The position numbers were made by a program, and so were the translations under genes. Of a stretch of 64,000 nucleotides of DNA, positions 9,043-17,585 are shown piece by piece. Below the pieces are notes generated by a model. It searched no databases, was not told the DNA's origin, and was given only the letters and a program-made list of their open reading frames with translations. The stretch is from Mucilaginibacter psychrotolerans. GTDB taxonomy: Bacteria; Bacteroidota; Bacteroidia; Sphingobacteriales; Sphingobacteriaceae. Numbering within the stretch: the first letter of the stretch is position 1; each line of letters opens with the position of its first letter. Location of the stretch: assembly GCF_004519315.1 (NCBI RefSeq), contig NZ_SOZE01000015.1:1-64000 (forward strand), in the 5' to 3' direction.

Positions 9043-11466
9043 CTATTTATGGTTTTTATTCCAGCCGATTTTTAGTTTGCCTTCTTCTTCGTGCGCACGT
9101 ATGTGCAGCACGATGCCTTTGAAGCGTTTCTTTTTCAACTCTTCTTTATCGGTTATCTGCGCATCGTTTTTGGGGTTACGTAAAGGCACATCAAGCGCAA
9201 TATCGGTGCCGTTGCTTAGGCCGTAAACGCCTGCCACATCCATGTTAAGCACGCTTGAGCTTATCTCCATGGGATTGATGGTTATTTTATCGCCCATCAG
9301 GTCAAAATCGCCATTAAGTGCAGATAGCGTAATGTTATTCAAATCGCGGAACGGGAATGCAAACTTGCCAACGCTCTTTATCGGCTTAAAATTCAAGAGT
9401 GCGCCGTCCTTCAAATTCAACAGCACCTTGCCTCTTATGGAGTGTTTTACAATGTCGCCGGTATTGGTAATCGAGCCTACGGTACTTGTCCTTGCAGAAA
9501 GGTAGCCCTTGAGGTTTTCGCTGGTCAAATCTGTCAACCCGAAATTATCGAACGCATAGAAAAACTTGCTAACGTTTACGTTGCTGATGGTAGTGGCCAC
9601 GATGAAGTCGTTCACTTTTTCTTTCTGTACCAGGTTGCCGTTCAGCCTCAGCGAGCCATCTGAAGTTTTCAGACTTACCTGCTTTATACGGATACCGTCT
9701 TCGGATAAAAGCAGGTCGGCATTAACATTGGTTGCTAAAAATTTGCGGTAATGTAGTTCGTTGATGCGCATATGCATATCGGCCTTGGCGCTATTTAAAA
9801 CGGTAGCTAATCGCTTCACCATATCGCCATTGTTGCTTGCTTTGGCAGGCTTACGCGAGGGTTTTGCGCTGTTTAAGAAGCCTATAAATTCTGCAAGGTA
9901 AATTTGCGGACTCGTCACCTGCCAGTCAATCAGTATTTTTTCGGGCGCGCTGTAGTACAGGTTCATGAAGTTTTTTACCTGGCCCTCCATGCGTACAATG
10001 CTTTGCCCGCTTTGCAGGCGGATGTTTTTCAAAAGGAGGTCATTCCCCACAAAATTGAGCGAAATGGATGTATTGGTGAGGTTAAGGTTGCGGGGAAAAT
10101 AACTGATATTGGCATTCGCGAGGTTGATGGAACCGGTTACTACAGGTTTATTAAGCGTGAGGTTAATAATATCCGCCTTGTAGTTCAGATTCATATCAAC
10201 GCTGCCTTTTGTGAATTTGGCCACTTTGCTATCCAGTATATTATTGAAATTGGTTGCCGGGAAACTAGACTTAAAGTTACCCGTGGCTATCGGCACCTCC
10301 AGGTTGGTTATGTTGCCGGCATCTATCATAAAAGGCAAATTATTGTAACTGCCCTTAAAGTTGCTGAGCCGGATGATGGAGTTGGCATCTGTAAAACCTT
10401 TGCCTTTGATATTTTCATTAGTGAAAACGGCATTGAAATTACAATCATCTATAACGGCACCGGGAATGGTAAGGCGATTATTACCAACCAGGGCGGACAC
10501 ATAAAAGTAAGGATCGCCGCCACCGAAGCTGCCGGATATGAGGGCTTTCACGCCAATCGGGTTATCCAGATTGAATCGGTTTAACACCTTTTGAATATTA
10601 GGCGCCAGCAGCGCAGATGCCCTGCGCCAAAGCAATTTATCGTTAGTGAGGTGGAAGGCAAAAGTATCATCGCCTTTGCCGGTAACAAACAACGCGTTCA
10701 GGCCAAATACATCGCCGCCGATATCGAAATTATTTGATTTTACCGAAATCTTCCCGGTTTCTTCGTTAAAGCCGGCCTCCAAATCTGTTTGTATTTGCTT
10801 GTTCTTGATGAAGCTGCCGCGTTTGGTATTAAAGGCAAGGCTTTTTGCCAATACATTCAAATGCACGGCGGCGTGCCAGCCGGTATCGGGGTAATTCATT
10901 TTGCCGTTAAGTTGGTCTACCGCAAAGTTGAACAGCTTGTTTGCCTTTTGGTTGTTAATGGTAAAGTTTACGTTGGCCAGGCTGAACCTTTTTAACTGGG
11001 TTGACGAATTGCCTTCATTTTTTTCTGTTTTGATGCTGTCTTTTTTATTCTTTTTAAACACCGCCGTATTGCTGTAGCCCGTGCTATCAGTGTACAAATC
11101 TATAGATGCGTTGTTGATGCCAATATTGTTAATGCTGATAACGCCCCTGAACAATGCCGCAGCGTTTACGGATACATTAAAGTCCTTAGAGGCCAGTAGG
11201 GTGTGATGGTGTTTGGGGAACTGCCTGTCGCGGATAACCACATCTTTCAGTGCGAGCGATACATATGGGAAATTGCTGAAGAACGATGGCTTAATATCGC
11301 CAACGGTAAGGGTGCCGTCTAAATTCTCGTTGAGTTTTTTGATCACCTGTGCCAGCACCTGCTGTTTGTTGTTGGCCACATAAATGGTTATTCCCACGGC
11401 TACCAAAACGAACAGCAGTATTAAACCACCCAGTACCTTTAATAAAATTTTTAACCACTTTGGCAT
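9043..11466 (-). CDS. AsmA family protein
   Basis: An 807-residue protein with one N-terminal membrane helix (KWLKILLKVLGGLILLFVLV) and a long repetitive beta-rich body typical of AsmA/DUF3971-like proteins, ending in an AsmA C-terminal-like domain (about residues 560-760). The family forms inner-membrane-anchored periplasmic bridges implicated in lipid or envelope homeostasis. The tail is Lys-rich and hydrophilic. It is encoded alone, facing the peptidase gene. It shares architecture with the AsmA-like half of the GT51 fusion at 3475, but no close identity was noticed by eye. Exact substrate unknown. Confidence 0.85.
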   Translation of the reverse strand: MPKWLKILLKVLGGLILLFVLVAVGITIYVANNKQQVLAQVIKKLNENLDGTLTVGDIKPSFFSNFPYVSLALKDVVIRDRQFPKHHHTLLASKDFNVSVNAAALFRGVISINNIGINNASIDLYTDSTGYSNTAVFKKNKKDSIKTEKNEGNSSTQLKRFSLANVNFTINNQKANKLFNFAVDQLNGKMNYPDTGWHAAVHLNVLAKSLAFNTKRGSFIKNKQIQTDLEAGFNEETGKISVKSNNFDIGGDVFGLNALFVTGKGDDTFAFHLTNDKLLWRRASALLAPNIQKVLNRFNLDNPIGVKALISGSFGGGDPYFYVSALVGNNRLTIPGAVIDDCNFNAVFTNENIKGKGFTDANSIIRLSNFKGSYNNLPFMIDAGNITNLEVPIATGNFKSSFPATNFNNILDSKVAKFTKGSVDMNLNYKADIINLTLNKPVVTGSINLANANISYFPRNLNLTNTSISLNFVGNDLLLKNIRLQSGQSIVRMEGQVKNFMNLYYSAPEKILIDWQVTSPQIYLAEFIGFLNSAKPSRKPAKASNNGDMVKRLATVLNSAKADMHMRINELHYRKFLATNVNADLLLSEDGIRIKQVSLKTSDGSLRLNGNLVQKEKVNDFIVATTISNVNVSKFFYAFDNFGLTDLTSENLKGYLSARTSTVGSITNTGDIVKHSIRGKVLLNLKDGALLNFKPIKSVGKFAFPFRDLNNITLSALNGDFDLMGDKITINPMEISSSVLNMDVAGVYGLSNGTDIALDVPLRNPKNDAQITDKEELKKKRFKGIVLHIRAHEEEGKLKIGWNKNHK

Positions 11467-11770
11467 TGCAAATAATTTATGTAAGAAAACTTAAAGGTCA
11501 CTTTTGTTTTAATTTGGGCGATGGTAACCAACATATTACCTATAAATAGCATAGCTAACAGGAATGAGATGCCATAAAACAAAAAAAGCCGCTCTTAGGA
11601 AGCAACTTTGTGGACGAAAACGCGGCCATTGGTCATGAAGCCGTGGGTGGATTATTGGTCCAATGTAATGTAACGCATTGTGCTCCAATATCCCCAAAAA
11701 GCATATCTGAGCGCTTGAGTTTAGTTTGCTTGGGATAGTGTAGTACTTGATTTGCGCGGCAAGAGCTGCA
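11467..11770. other. Intergenic gap without a recognised gene
   Basis: About 300 bases between the AsmA gene start and the end of the DUF1801 gene. It contains the AsmA promoter region and a short GCCGC/GCGGC hairpin near 11588-11622. Translations in all frames are interrupted; no RNA gene or repeat was identified. Confidence 0.5.
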
Positions 11771-12136
11771 TCATTTAGATTTTTTTGGTGCTTTTAAATT
11801 CTCATTCAACCTGAATTCTGCTATCCGGGTAATCAGCTCCAGGGGCATAGGCTTATCCAGCGGAAACTGTACCGAACCTTTGGCGCTTTTGTAGCCTGCA
11901 ATATCCTCCGCAAAAACTTCTATGGCTAAAGAGCCGGGGTAAAGGCCGATATGGTGCTCGTACGCGGCGAAATGCGCCAGCAAACCCTTGTACTTATAGG
12001 TAGGTATGGCATAGCTAATGCTTTCCTCAGCCTGGGGCATTACTTTTAATATGGCATCCTTTACCTGGTTCATGGCATCCTGCGTTTCCTGCGGAAACCA
12101 GGAGAAATATTCCTCAACGCTTTTTGGGGTTCTCAT
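11771..12136 (-). CDS. DUF1801 / YdhG-like protein
   Basis: A 121-residue cytoplasmic protein of the DUF1801 (YdhG, frataxin-like fold) family, recognised by the N-terminal EYFSWFPQETQDAMNQVKDAI helix region, the SYAIPTYKYKG motif and the FPLDKPMPLELI segment. Proteins of this fold have been proposed to chaperone iron in Bacillus, but the function in Bacteroidota is unproved. It starts 5 nt after the VOC-protein gene and is very likely co-transcribed with it. Confidence 0.85.
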   Translation of the reverse strand: MRTPKSVEEYFSWFPQETQDAMNQVKDAILKVMPQAEESISYAIPTYKYKGLLAHFAAYEHHIGLYPGSLAIEVFAEDIAGYKSAKGSVQFPLDKPMPLELITRIAEFRLNENLKAPKKSK

Positions 12137-12141
12137 GGTGT

Positions 12142-12606
12142 TTATCTGTTGTAATAAGCAGCCTCCAATTCGGTCACGTTTATCTTAACCATTTTCATCA
12201 TGGCCTGCATGGCACGTTGCGCACCAGCAGCATCGCTGCCGCCAAGATATTGACCTAATGCATTAGGGATGATTTGCCACGATACCCCATACTTATCGGT
12301 TATCCAGCCGCAGCGTGATGGCGTACCCTCCTCAGCAATTTTATTCCATAGCTCGTCTACCTCAGCCTGGTCCTTACATTTTACAAAGAAAGATATGGCC
12401 GGGTTTTCAATCTTGTAATAAGGGCCACCATCCAATATCATAAACTCCACACCTTCCAGTTCGAAGGTGGCGGTGAAGATGCCGCCTTTTTCTGCGGGGT
12501 GGTTGCGCACATTTTTTATTTTCGAGTTTTTAAAAACGGAGGTGTAGTAGTTGATGGCTTCTTCCACCTGGCCATCGAACCATAAAAACGGACTGATCTT
12601 TTGCAT
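12142..12606 (-). CDS. VOC family protein (PhnB/YjdN-like)
   Basis: A 154-residue protein with two beta-alpha-beta-beta-beta modules of the vicinal-oxygen-chelate fold. It starts KISPFLWFDGQVEEAINYY, the usual opening of PhnB/YjdN-like proteins, and continues with FMILDGGP and DKYGVSWQIIP. Related proteins are often mislabelled 3-demethylubiquinone methyltransferases; no methyltransferase domain is present. Reaction and substrate are unknown. First gene of a two-gene unit with the DUF1801 gene. Confidence 0.87.
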   Translation of the reverse strand: MQKISPFLWFDGQVEEAINYYTSVFKNSKIKNVRNHPAEKGGIFTATFELEGVEFMILDGGPYYKIENPAISFFVKCKDQAEVDELWNKIAEEGTPSRCGWITDKYGVSWQIIPNALGQYLGGSDAAGAQRAMQAMMKMVKINVTELEAAYYNR

Positions 12607-13078
12607 ACTATTTTAGTTTTATAATTGTTTATCAAAGCTACTGCCGCTCATCCGTACCGACAGGGTGTTAATGCGACTAGTTAACGGGCCGGACGCGGCG
12701 CTTATCTGAACTCGAATTTTAGGGAATTAAAGAATTGGCAGAATAAACGGAGTTCCCGGAAATTCTGATAATTCATAAAATTCTTTTAGTCAGTTTAGAT
12801 GAACGTTTAGTTAGCCATGCCTGGTTGCGCCGTAGCGTTCGCGGGGCAGCTCACCACAAAATTTTTGGCTATGCATTTAAATTTAAGGATTTATAAGTTA
12901 ACAAAATAATCATGTCCCTTTGAAAATAATGTCAGAATCAGAAAATTATTCAGAATAAGTGGCTTCTCTATAAAAAAGGGATTACCGGAAAATCTGTTCA
13001 TTTCTACAATCCTGTAAATTCTGATTCAGACAATCCTTGCTTGCAACCAAAGCTTTTTTATTACTAATTTTATGAACT
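12607..13078. other. Long intergenic region upstream of the globin operon, with an inverted repeat
   Basis: No gene is seen in these 472 bases. A large imperfect inverted repeat spans about 12931-13031: GTCAGAATCAGAA at the left faces TTCTGATTCAGAC at the right. Further AGAAT/ATTCT and CCGGAAATTCTG-like fragments near 12755-12790 look like decayed copies of the same sequence. The remainder should hold the promoters of the two divergent units. Confidence 0.5.
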
Positions 13079-13558
13079 ATGAAAAACATACCAACCTTGT
13101 ATAGCTGGGTGGGTGGCAACGATGCCTTAGAAAAACTTACTGAGATTTTTTATGATAAGGTGCTACACGATGATTTGTTGCAACACGTGTTCAAGAACAT
13201 GTCGGCAGCACACACCAAACATGTGGCGCATTTTATTGCCGAAGTTTTTGGCGGCCCCGAATTATACACCCAGGGCGATGATGGCAGCCACGCCAAAATG
13301 GTGGCCCACCATGTAGGCAAGCTGCTTACCGAAGCGCAGCGCCAACGCTGGATAGCCTTGCTGCTGCAAAGCGTAGACGAACTTGGGATTGCCGACGACC
13401 CGGAGTTTCGCTCGGCACTGGTGGCTTACCTGGAGTGGGGCAGCCGTATAGCCGTAATCAATTCCAAATTAACCGATAATCCTTTGCAGCACGATGCGCC
13501 TATGCCCAAATGGGGATGGGGCGTACCCGGCGGCCCTTATATACCCAAAGAACAATGA
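13079..13558 (+). CDS. Group II truncated haemoglobin
   Basis: A 159-residue globin of the truncated group II (O) class. By alignment from memory, Tyr25 (FYDKV) is the B10 position, Phe38 the CD1 position, His78 the proximal F8 haem ligand, and Trp91 (RQRWIALL) the G8 Trp diagnostic of group II. The C-terminal PKWGWGVPGGPY extension is also typical. Such globins bind O2 and NO and may detoxify NO or peroxide, needing a separate reductase. The stop overlaps the start of the kinase gene (ATGA), so the globin and kinase are translationally coupled and probably function together. Confidence 0.93.
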   Translation: MKNIPTLYSWVGGNDALEKLTEIFYDKVLHDDLLQHVFKNMSAAHTKHVAHFIAEVFGGPELYTQGDDGSHAKMVAHHVGKLLTEAQRQRWIALLLQSVDELGIADDPEFRSALVAYLEWGSRIAVINSKLTDNPLQHDAPMPKWGWGVPGGPYIPKEQ

Positions 13559-14958
13559 ACGCAATATCCTTAGAAGATTTAAAGGCCATCCCGGTGCTGG
13601 CCGAGGTGCCCGATGAGCAACTGCAATGGTTTATAGATAATGGCGAAATAGTAGCGATGGAAGAAGGCCAGCGCATGTTCGAAGTGGGCGAACCGGTAAA
13701 CATGACCACTGTTGTGCTCGAAGGCCGCATACGCATATGCGTGCTGCAGAACGGGAAGTTCCGCGAGATAGCGGTTATCCGCGAGCAAGGCATTACGGGG
13801 TACCTGCCCTTTTCTCGGGCAAAGAAAACACCCGGGTTTGGCGAGTGTACCAAAAATGGCCGCGTTTTTAGGGTGCCTGCCGAAAAGATCAAGGAAGCCA
13901 CCAAGGTACACTACGAACTAACCGAGGCCCTGGTACACACCATGACCAGCCGCATCCGCGACTTTACTTCGCTACAGCAGCAAAACGAAAAAATGTTTGC
14001 GCTGGGCAAGCTATCCGCAGGGCTGGCGCACGAGCTGAATAACCCGGCGGCGGCCATTAGCAGGGGGGCATCGTCATTGCATGCCCAAATACAAAATCTG
14101 CCGGCTATGTTCAAAGCCATCGTGTCCTTAAACATGACACCCGAAAAGGTTGATAAAATAAATGATTTGCTGGTTACCCGCGCCAATCAAACCGACAGGC
14201 CGGTATTGAGCATGATGGATAAAGCTGATCGAGAAGATGATTTGGCCGACTGGCTGATGGACCACGAGATAAAAAAACTGGAATTTGCCGAAAACCTGGT
14301 AGATTTTGATTTTGTACCCGGCGACCTCGATCATATGAACGCCTGCACACCGGTTTCTGAGCAATTAGAGATTGTGCTGGCCTGGGTAAACAATTACCTG
14401 CTGGCCACCAAAATGATTGCCGATATCAAAGAATCTTCGCAACGGATATCGCAATTGGTTACCTCGGTAAAAACGTTTACCCATATGGATAGAGATAGCG
14501 ATAAGCAACTGCTGGATATACACAGCGGCATACGCAACACCCTTACCATGCTGGATTATAAGCTTAAGAAAGGAAATATTAAATTAGCCGAGGATTTTGA
14601 CCTGAACCTACCACAGGTAAAAGCCATGGCCGGCGAACTGAACCAGGTATGGACGAACGTTATAGACAACGCCATAGATGCCATGGAGGTAAACGGCAGT
14701 GGCCTGCTCGAGATAAAAACACAACAAGACAGGCAATTTGTACAAATTACGATAAAAGATAACGGCCCGGGCATACCCGAGGAAATGCAATCGCAGATAT
14801 TCGATCCGTTTTTTACCACTAAGGATATGGGCAAGGGCACCGGGCTTGGCCTGGATGTAGTTACCCGTATTATACGCCAGCACAATGGCACGGTGAAGGT
14901 AAAATCGGTACCGGGCAGCACCGAATTCATCATCTGCTTCCCCATAAACGACGATTAA
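13555..14958 (+). CDS. Sensor histidine kinase with CRP-like N-terminal domain
   Basis: A soluble 467-residue kinase. The start at 13555 overlaps the globin stop by 4 nt; an in-frame ATG at 13510 would overlap the globin by about 50 nt. Residues 10-120 resemble a cyclic-nucleotide/CRP-like beta-barrel (MFEVGEPVNMTTVVLEGRIRI), but the usual phosphate-cassette sequence is replaced by GYLPFSRAKKTPGFGE, so cNMP binding is doubtful. The phospho-acceptor is His159 in AGLAHELNNP. The ATPase domain has the N box NVIDNAID, DNGPGIP, FDPFFTTK and GKGTGLGL. No membrane helix: it must sense something cytoplasmic. Its partners are the globin before it and the REC-flavoprotein after it. Confidence 0.92.
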   Translation: MNAISLEDLKAIPVLAEVPDEQLQWFIDNGEIVAMEEGQRMFEVGEPVNMTTVVLEGRIRICVLQNGKFREIAVIREQGITGYLPFSRAKKTPGFGECTKNGRVFRVPAEKIKEATKVHYELTEALVHTMTSRIRDFTSLQQQNEKMFALGKLSAGLAHELNNPAAAISRGASSLHAQIQNLPAMFKAIVSLNMTPEKVDKINDLLVTRANQTDRPVLSMMDKADREDDLADWLMDHEIKKLEFAENLVDFDFVPGDLDHMNACTPVSEQLEIVLAWVNNYLLATKMIADIKESSQRISQLVTSVKTFTHMDRDSDKQLLDIHSGIRNTLTMLDYKLKKGNIKLAEDFDLNLPQVKAMAGELNQVWTNVIDNAIDAMEVNGSGLLEIKTQQDRQFVQITIKDNGPGIPEEMQSQIFDPFFTTKDMGKGTGLGLDVVTRIIRQHNGTVKVKSVPGSTEFIICFPINDD

Positions 14959-14973
14959 TTTATTTAGAACGAC

Positions 14974-16632
14974 ATGGATCAACCTATCATATTTGCTATT
15001 GACGACGACCCGCAGGTACTGCGGGCCATTACGCGCGACTTGAAAAACCACTACCGGCAGGACTACCGCATCCTGAGTACCACTTCGGTAAAAGAAGCAT
15101 TAGACAGCCTGCTGGAGCTAAAAAACAAAGGCGAAGTAGTGGCTATGTTCGTATCAGACCAGCGCATGCCCGAGATGGAAGGCGTGGATTTCCTTTGTAA
15201 GGCCCAAACGTTTTTCCCACAGGCCAAGCGTGTATTGCTTACCGCTTATGCCGATACCGAGGCAGCCATCAAAGCCATCAACGACGTAAAGCTGGATTAC
15301 TATCTTACCAAACCCTGGGACCCGCCCGAGGAAAAACTGTACCCCATCATAACCGATATGCTGGAGGATTGGCAGGGCAATTACCGCCCCGATTTTAAAG
15401 GGATAAAGGTAATAGGTTATCAATTTTCGCCCAAATCGCACGATATCAAGGAGTTTTTATCGGGTAATTTAGTGCCTTACCTGTGGCTGGATGCCAATTC
15501 CGAAGAGGCCAAAAAACTATCGGCCATCAACAAACTGGATGCGAAACATCTCCCGGCCATCATATTTGCCGATGGTACCTTGTTGAAAACCCCCGCCATA
15601 AAGGATGTGGCGGCAAAGATAGGCTTGACCCAATCTGCCAAAAATGAGCTTTACGATGTAGTGATAATAGGTGCTGGTCCCGCAGGGTTGGCAGCATCAG
15701 TTTACGGCTCATCGGAGGGTTTGAAGACCTTATTGATAGAGCGCAAAGCGCCCGGTGGCCAGGCAGGCACCAGTTCGCGCATCGAAAATTATTTGGGCTT
15801 CCCTGCCGGATTGAGCGGTGCGGATTTAACCCGCAGGGCCATTACCCAATCCACCCGTTTTGGTACAGATTTCCTTTCGCCGCAATCGGTAAAGGAAATC
15901 AGGCTGAAGGACAATTATAAAACCGTGGTGATGGATGATGGCAGCGAGGTGGTAACCAAATCGGTAGTGATAACCACCGGGGTTGATTACAGGCAATTGA
16001 CCACGCCCGGCATCGAAAAATTCACCGGGGCGGGCATCTACTATGGCGCCGCCATGACGGAGGCAGCCAGCTGCAAGGATGCCAACGTGTATATCGTGGG
16101 CGGAGGCAACTCGGCAGGGCAGGGGGCTATGTACCTTTCCAAATTTGCCAGGCATGTTTATATAATGATACGCAAAGAGAGCTTGGCGGCTACCATGTCG
16201 TCATACCTTATTGACCAGATTGCTGGCGTTACCAATATTACTCTGCTGCCGTGCTGCGAAATTGTTGAAGCTAAAGGCGAGAGCCGCCTACAGCAATTGG
16301 TGATAAAAAATCTGGATAATGGCGAAACCCGCACCGAAGATGCCGATGCGCTATACATTTTCATAGGTGCCAAACCTTTTACCGAATGGTTGGGCAAAGC
16401 CGTCATCAAAAACGACAAAGGCTTTGTAGAGACCGGCCGCGACCTCAATAGCTGCCAGGATTTTGAGAAGATATGGAAATCTAAGCGCGACCCATACCTG
16501 CTGGAGACCAGCATCCCCGGCATTTTTGCCGCAGGCGATGTACGCGCAGGTGCCATGAACCGCGTGGCCTCTGCCGTTGGCGAGGGCTCTATGGCTATCA
16601 GTTTCGTGCATAAATATTTGGCAGAGATATAG
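14974..16632 (+). CDS. Response regulator fused to thioredoxin-reductase-like flavoprotein
   Basis: A 552-residue fusion. Residues 1-125 are a REC domain with the acidic cluster DDDP and phospho-acceptor Asp62 (VSDQRMPEM) and a YLTKPWD Lys. Residues about 140-220 look like a glutaredoxin/thioredoxin-type fold, but the stretch has no cysteine. Residues 227-552 are a class II pyridine-nucleotide-disulfide reductase fold: GAGPAGLAA for FAD, VGGGNSAGQGA for NAD(P)H, and FAAGDVRAGAMNRVA at the end. The redox CxxC of thioredoxin reductase is missing (AAMTEAASCKDAN has one Cys). It is probably an NAD(P)H:acceptor flavoreductase switched by phosphorylation from the adjacent kinase; the acceptor is unknown. 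It begins 15 nt after the kinase stop. Confidence 0.9.
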   Translation: MDQPIIFAIDDDPQVLRAITRDLKNHYRQDYRILSTTSVKEALDSLLELKNKGEVVAMFVSDQRMPEMEGVDFLCKAQTFFPQAKRVLLTAYADTEAAIKAINDVKLDYYLTKPWDPPEEKLYPIITDMLEDWQGNYRPDFKGIKVIGYQFSPKSHDIKEFLSGNLVPYLWLDANSEEAKKLSAINKLDAKHLPAIIFADGTLLKTPAIKDVAAKIGLTQSAKNELYDVVIIGAGPAGLAASVYGSSEGLKTLLIERKAPGGQAGTSSRIENYLGFPAGLSGADLTRRAITQSTRFGTDFLSPQSVKEIRLKDNYKTVVMDDGSEVVTKSVVITTGVDYRQLTTPGIEKFTGAGIYYGAAMTEAASCKDANVYIVGGGNSAGQGAMYLSKFARHVYIMIRKESLAATMSSYLIDQIAGVTNITLLPCCEIVEAKGESRLQQLVIKNLDNGETRTEDADALYIFIGAKPFTEWLGKAVIKNDKGFVETGRDLNSCQDFEKIWKSKRDPYLLETSIPGIFAAGDVRAGAMNRVASAVGEGSMAISFVHKYLAEI

Positions 16633-16658
16633 CAATCATTGGCTTGCACCGCTTTTGT

Positions 16659-16697
16659 ACGGGATGAACGGATAGGCTGGCCGTTTATCCCGTTTTT
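16659..16697 (+). terminator. Terminator of the globin/kinase/flavoprotein operon
   Basis: ACGGGATGAACGG pairs with CCGTTTATCCCGT (13 bp, one G-U) around a 9-nt loop and is followed by TTTT. It marks the end of the three-gene unit. Confidence 0.8.
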
Positions 16698-16797
16698 GTT
16701 TTAATGGATGTTTTGTGTCGTCAATTACAAGCGGTAATTTCATAAAGGCAACTTATCATGTGCGCCACTCGTATATAACAACAAAACCCTACAAAAA

Positions 16798-17529
16798 ATG
16801 AGAAAACCTTTATTGAACCTCGGCTTTATTGCCCTTATTAGTTTGGCCGCAACATCCTGTAAAAAAGATAGTGCCGGTACAAGCGTGGCCGCAACGTCAG
16901 AGATTTCTTTTGCCGTAAATACCGATAACCCAAGCGTTACGCTTGATGCGGTGAACGGCCCGGTAATACAGAGCACAGGAACCAATGCGCTAACCGCCGG
17001 CGTAACCTGGACATCGGGCATAGCCAACATAGCCCAATTTAAACTCGAAGCCAAAAAGAACGGCGTGGAAAAAGAAGTATCCACAAGCAACCTCACCAAT
17101 GTAGATTTGCTGGCCGCTATACCGGCATTCGTAAAAGCCAATATCGATACGGGTACTTATAAAGAAATAGAACTACGTATCCTGTTAGTTAAATCAACCG
17201 GCACAGATATACCGCTTACGCTAAAGGGAACCTTTACCAGCAAAGGCGGTGCGGTTGTGCCGATAGAATACGATTTTAATGACGACGCACTCATCAAGCT
17301 GGAAGCAGAGAACATTACGGTAGATGGCACCAATAATGTAACGGCCGGTGCAGATATGCATTTAAACAAGCTGCTTTTTGGCATTACATCCGCACAGATT
17401 GACGCTGCTACCCGCACAGGTGGTACAATAGTTATAAGCAGCACCAGCAACCCTGCATTATATGCAAAAATAAAGCTGAATGTACTGCTGGCTTTCGCCG
17501 CCAGGCATTTCGAAAAGCATCATAAATAA
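16798..17529 (+). CDS. Hypothetical lipoprotein
   Basis: A 243-residue lipoprotein: a short signal peptide ends in the lipobox LAATSC, with Cys21 as the lipid-attachment site followed by Lys-Lys-Asp. The body is beta-rich, threonine- and asparagine-rich, with no family I can name. The C-terminus is basic (RHFEKHHK). Probably a periplasm- or surface-facing outer-membrane lipoprotein. It stands alone, with a terminator shared with the convergent gene. Confidence 0.7.
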   Translation: MRKPLLNLGFIALISLAATSCKKDSAGTSVAATSEISFAVNTDNPSVTLDAVNGPVIQSTGTNALTAGVTWTSGIANIAQFKLEAKKNGVEKEVSTSNLTNVDLLAAIPAFVKANIDTGTYKEIELRILLVKSTGTDIPLTLKGTFTSKGGAVVPIEYDFNDDALIKLEAENITVDGTNNVTAGADMHLNKLLFGITSAQIDAATRTGGTIVISSTSNPALYAKIKLNVLLAFAARHFEKHHK

Positions 17530-17548
17530 TAACAGCCCATTGAACAAT

Positions 17549-17584
17549 AAAACAGCCCTACGCAGTAATGTGCCGGGCTGTTTT
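17549..17584. terminator. Bidirectional terminator
   Basis: AAAACAGCCC (17549-17558) and GGGCTGTTTT (17575-17584) form a perfect 10-bp stem between two convergent genes. Confidence 0.85.
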
Positions 17585-17585
17585 G

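Noticed and set aside
9904..10584. 226-codon open frame on the plus strand
   Set aside because: It lies opposite the AsmA gene, has no family resemblance and no leader, and is a by-product of the real gene's codon use.
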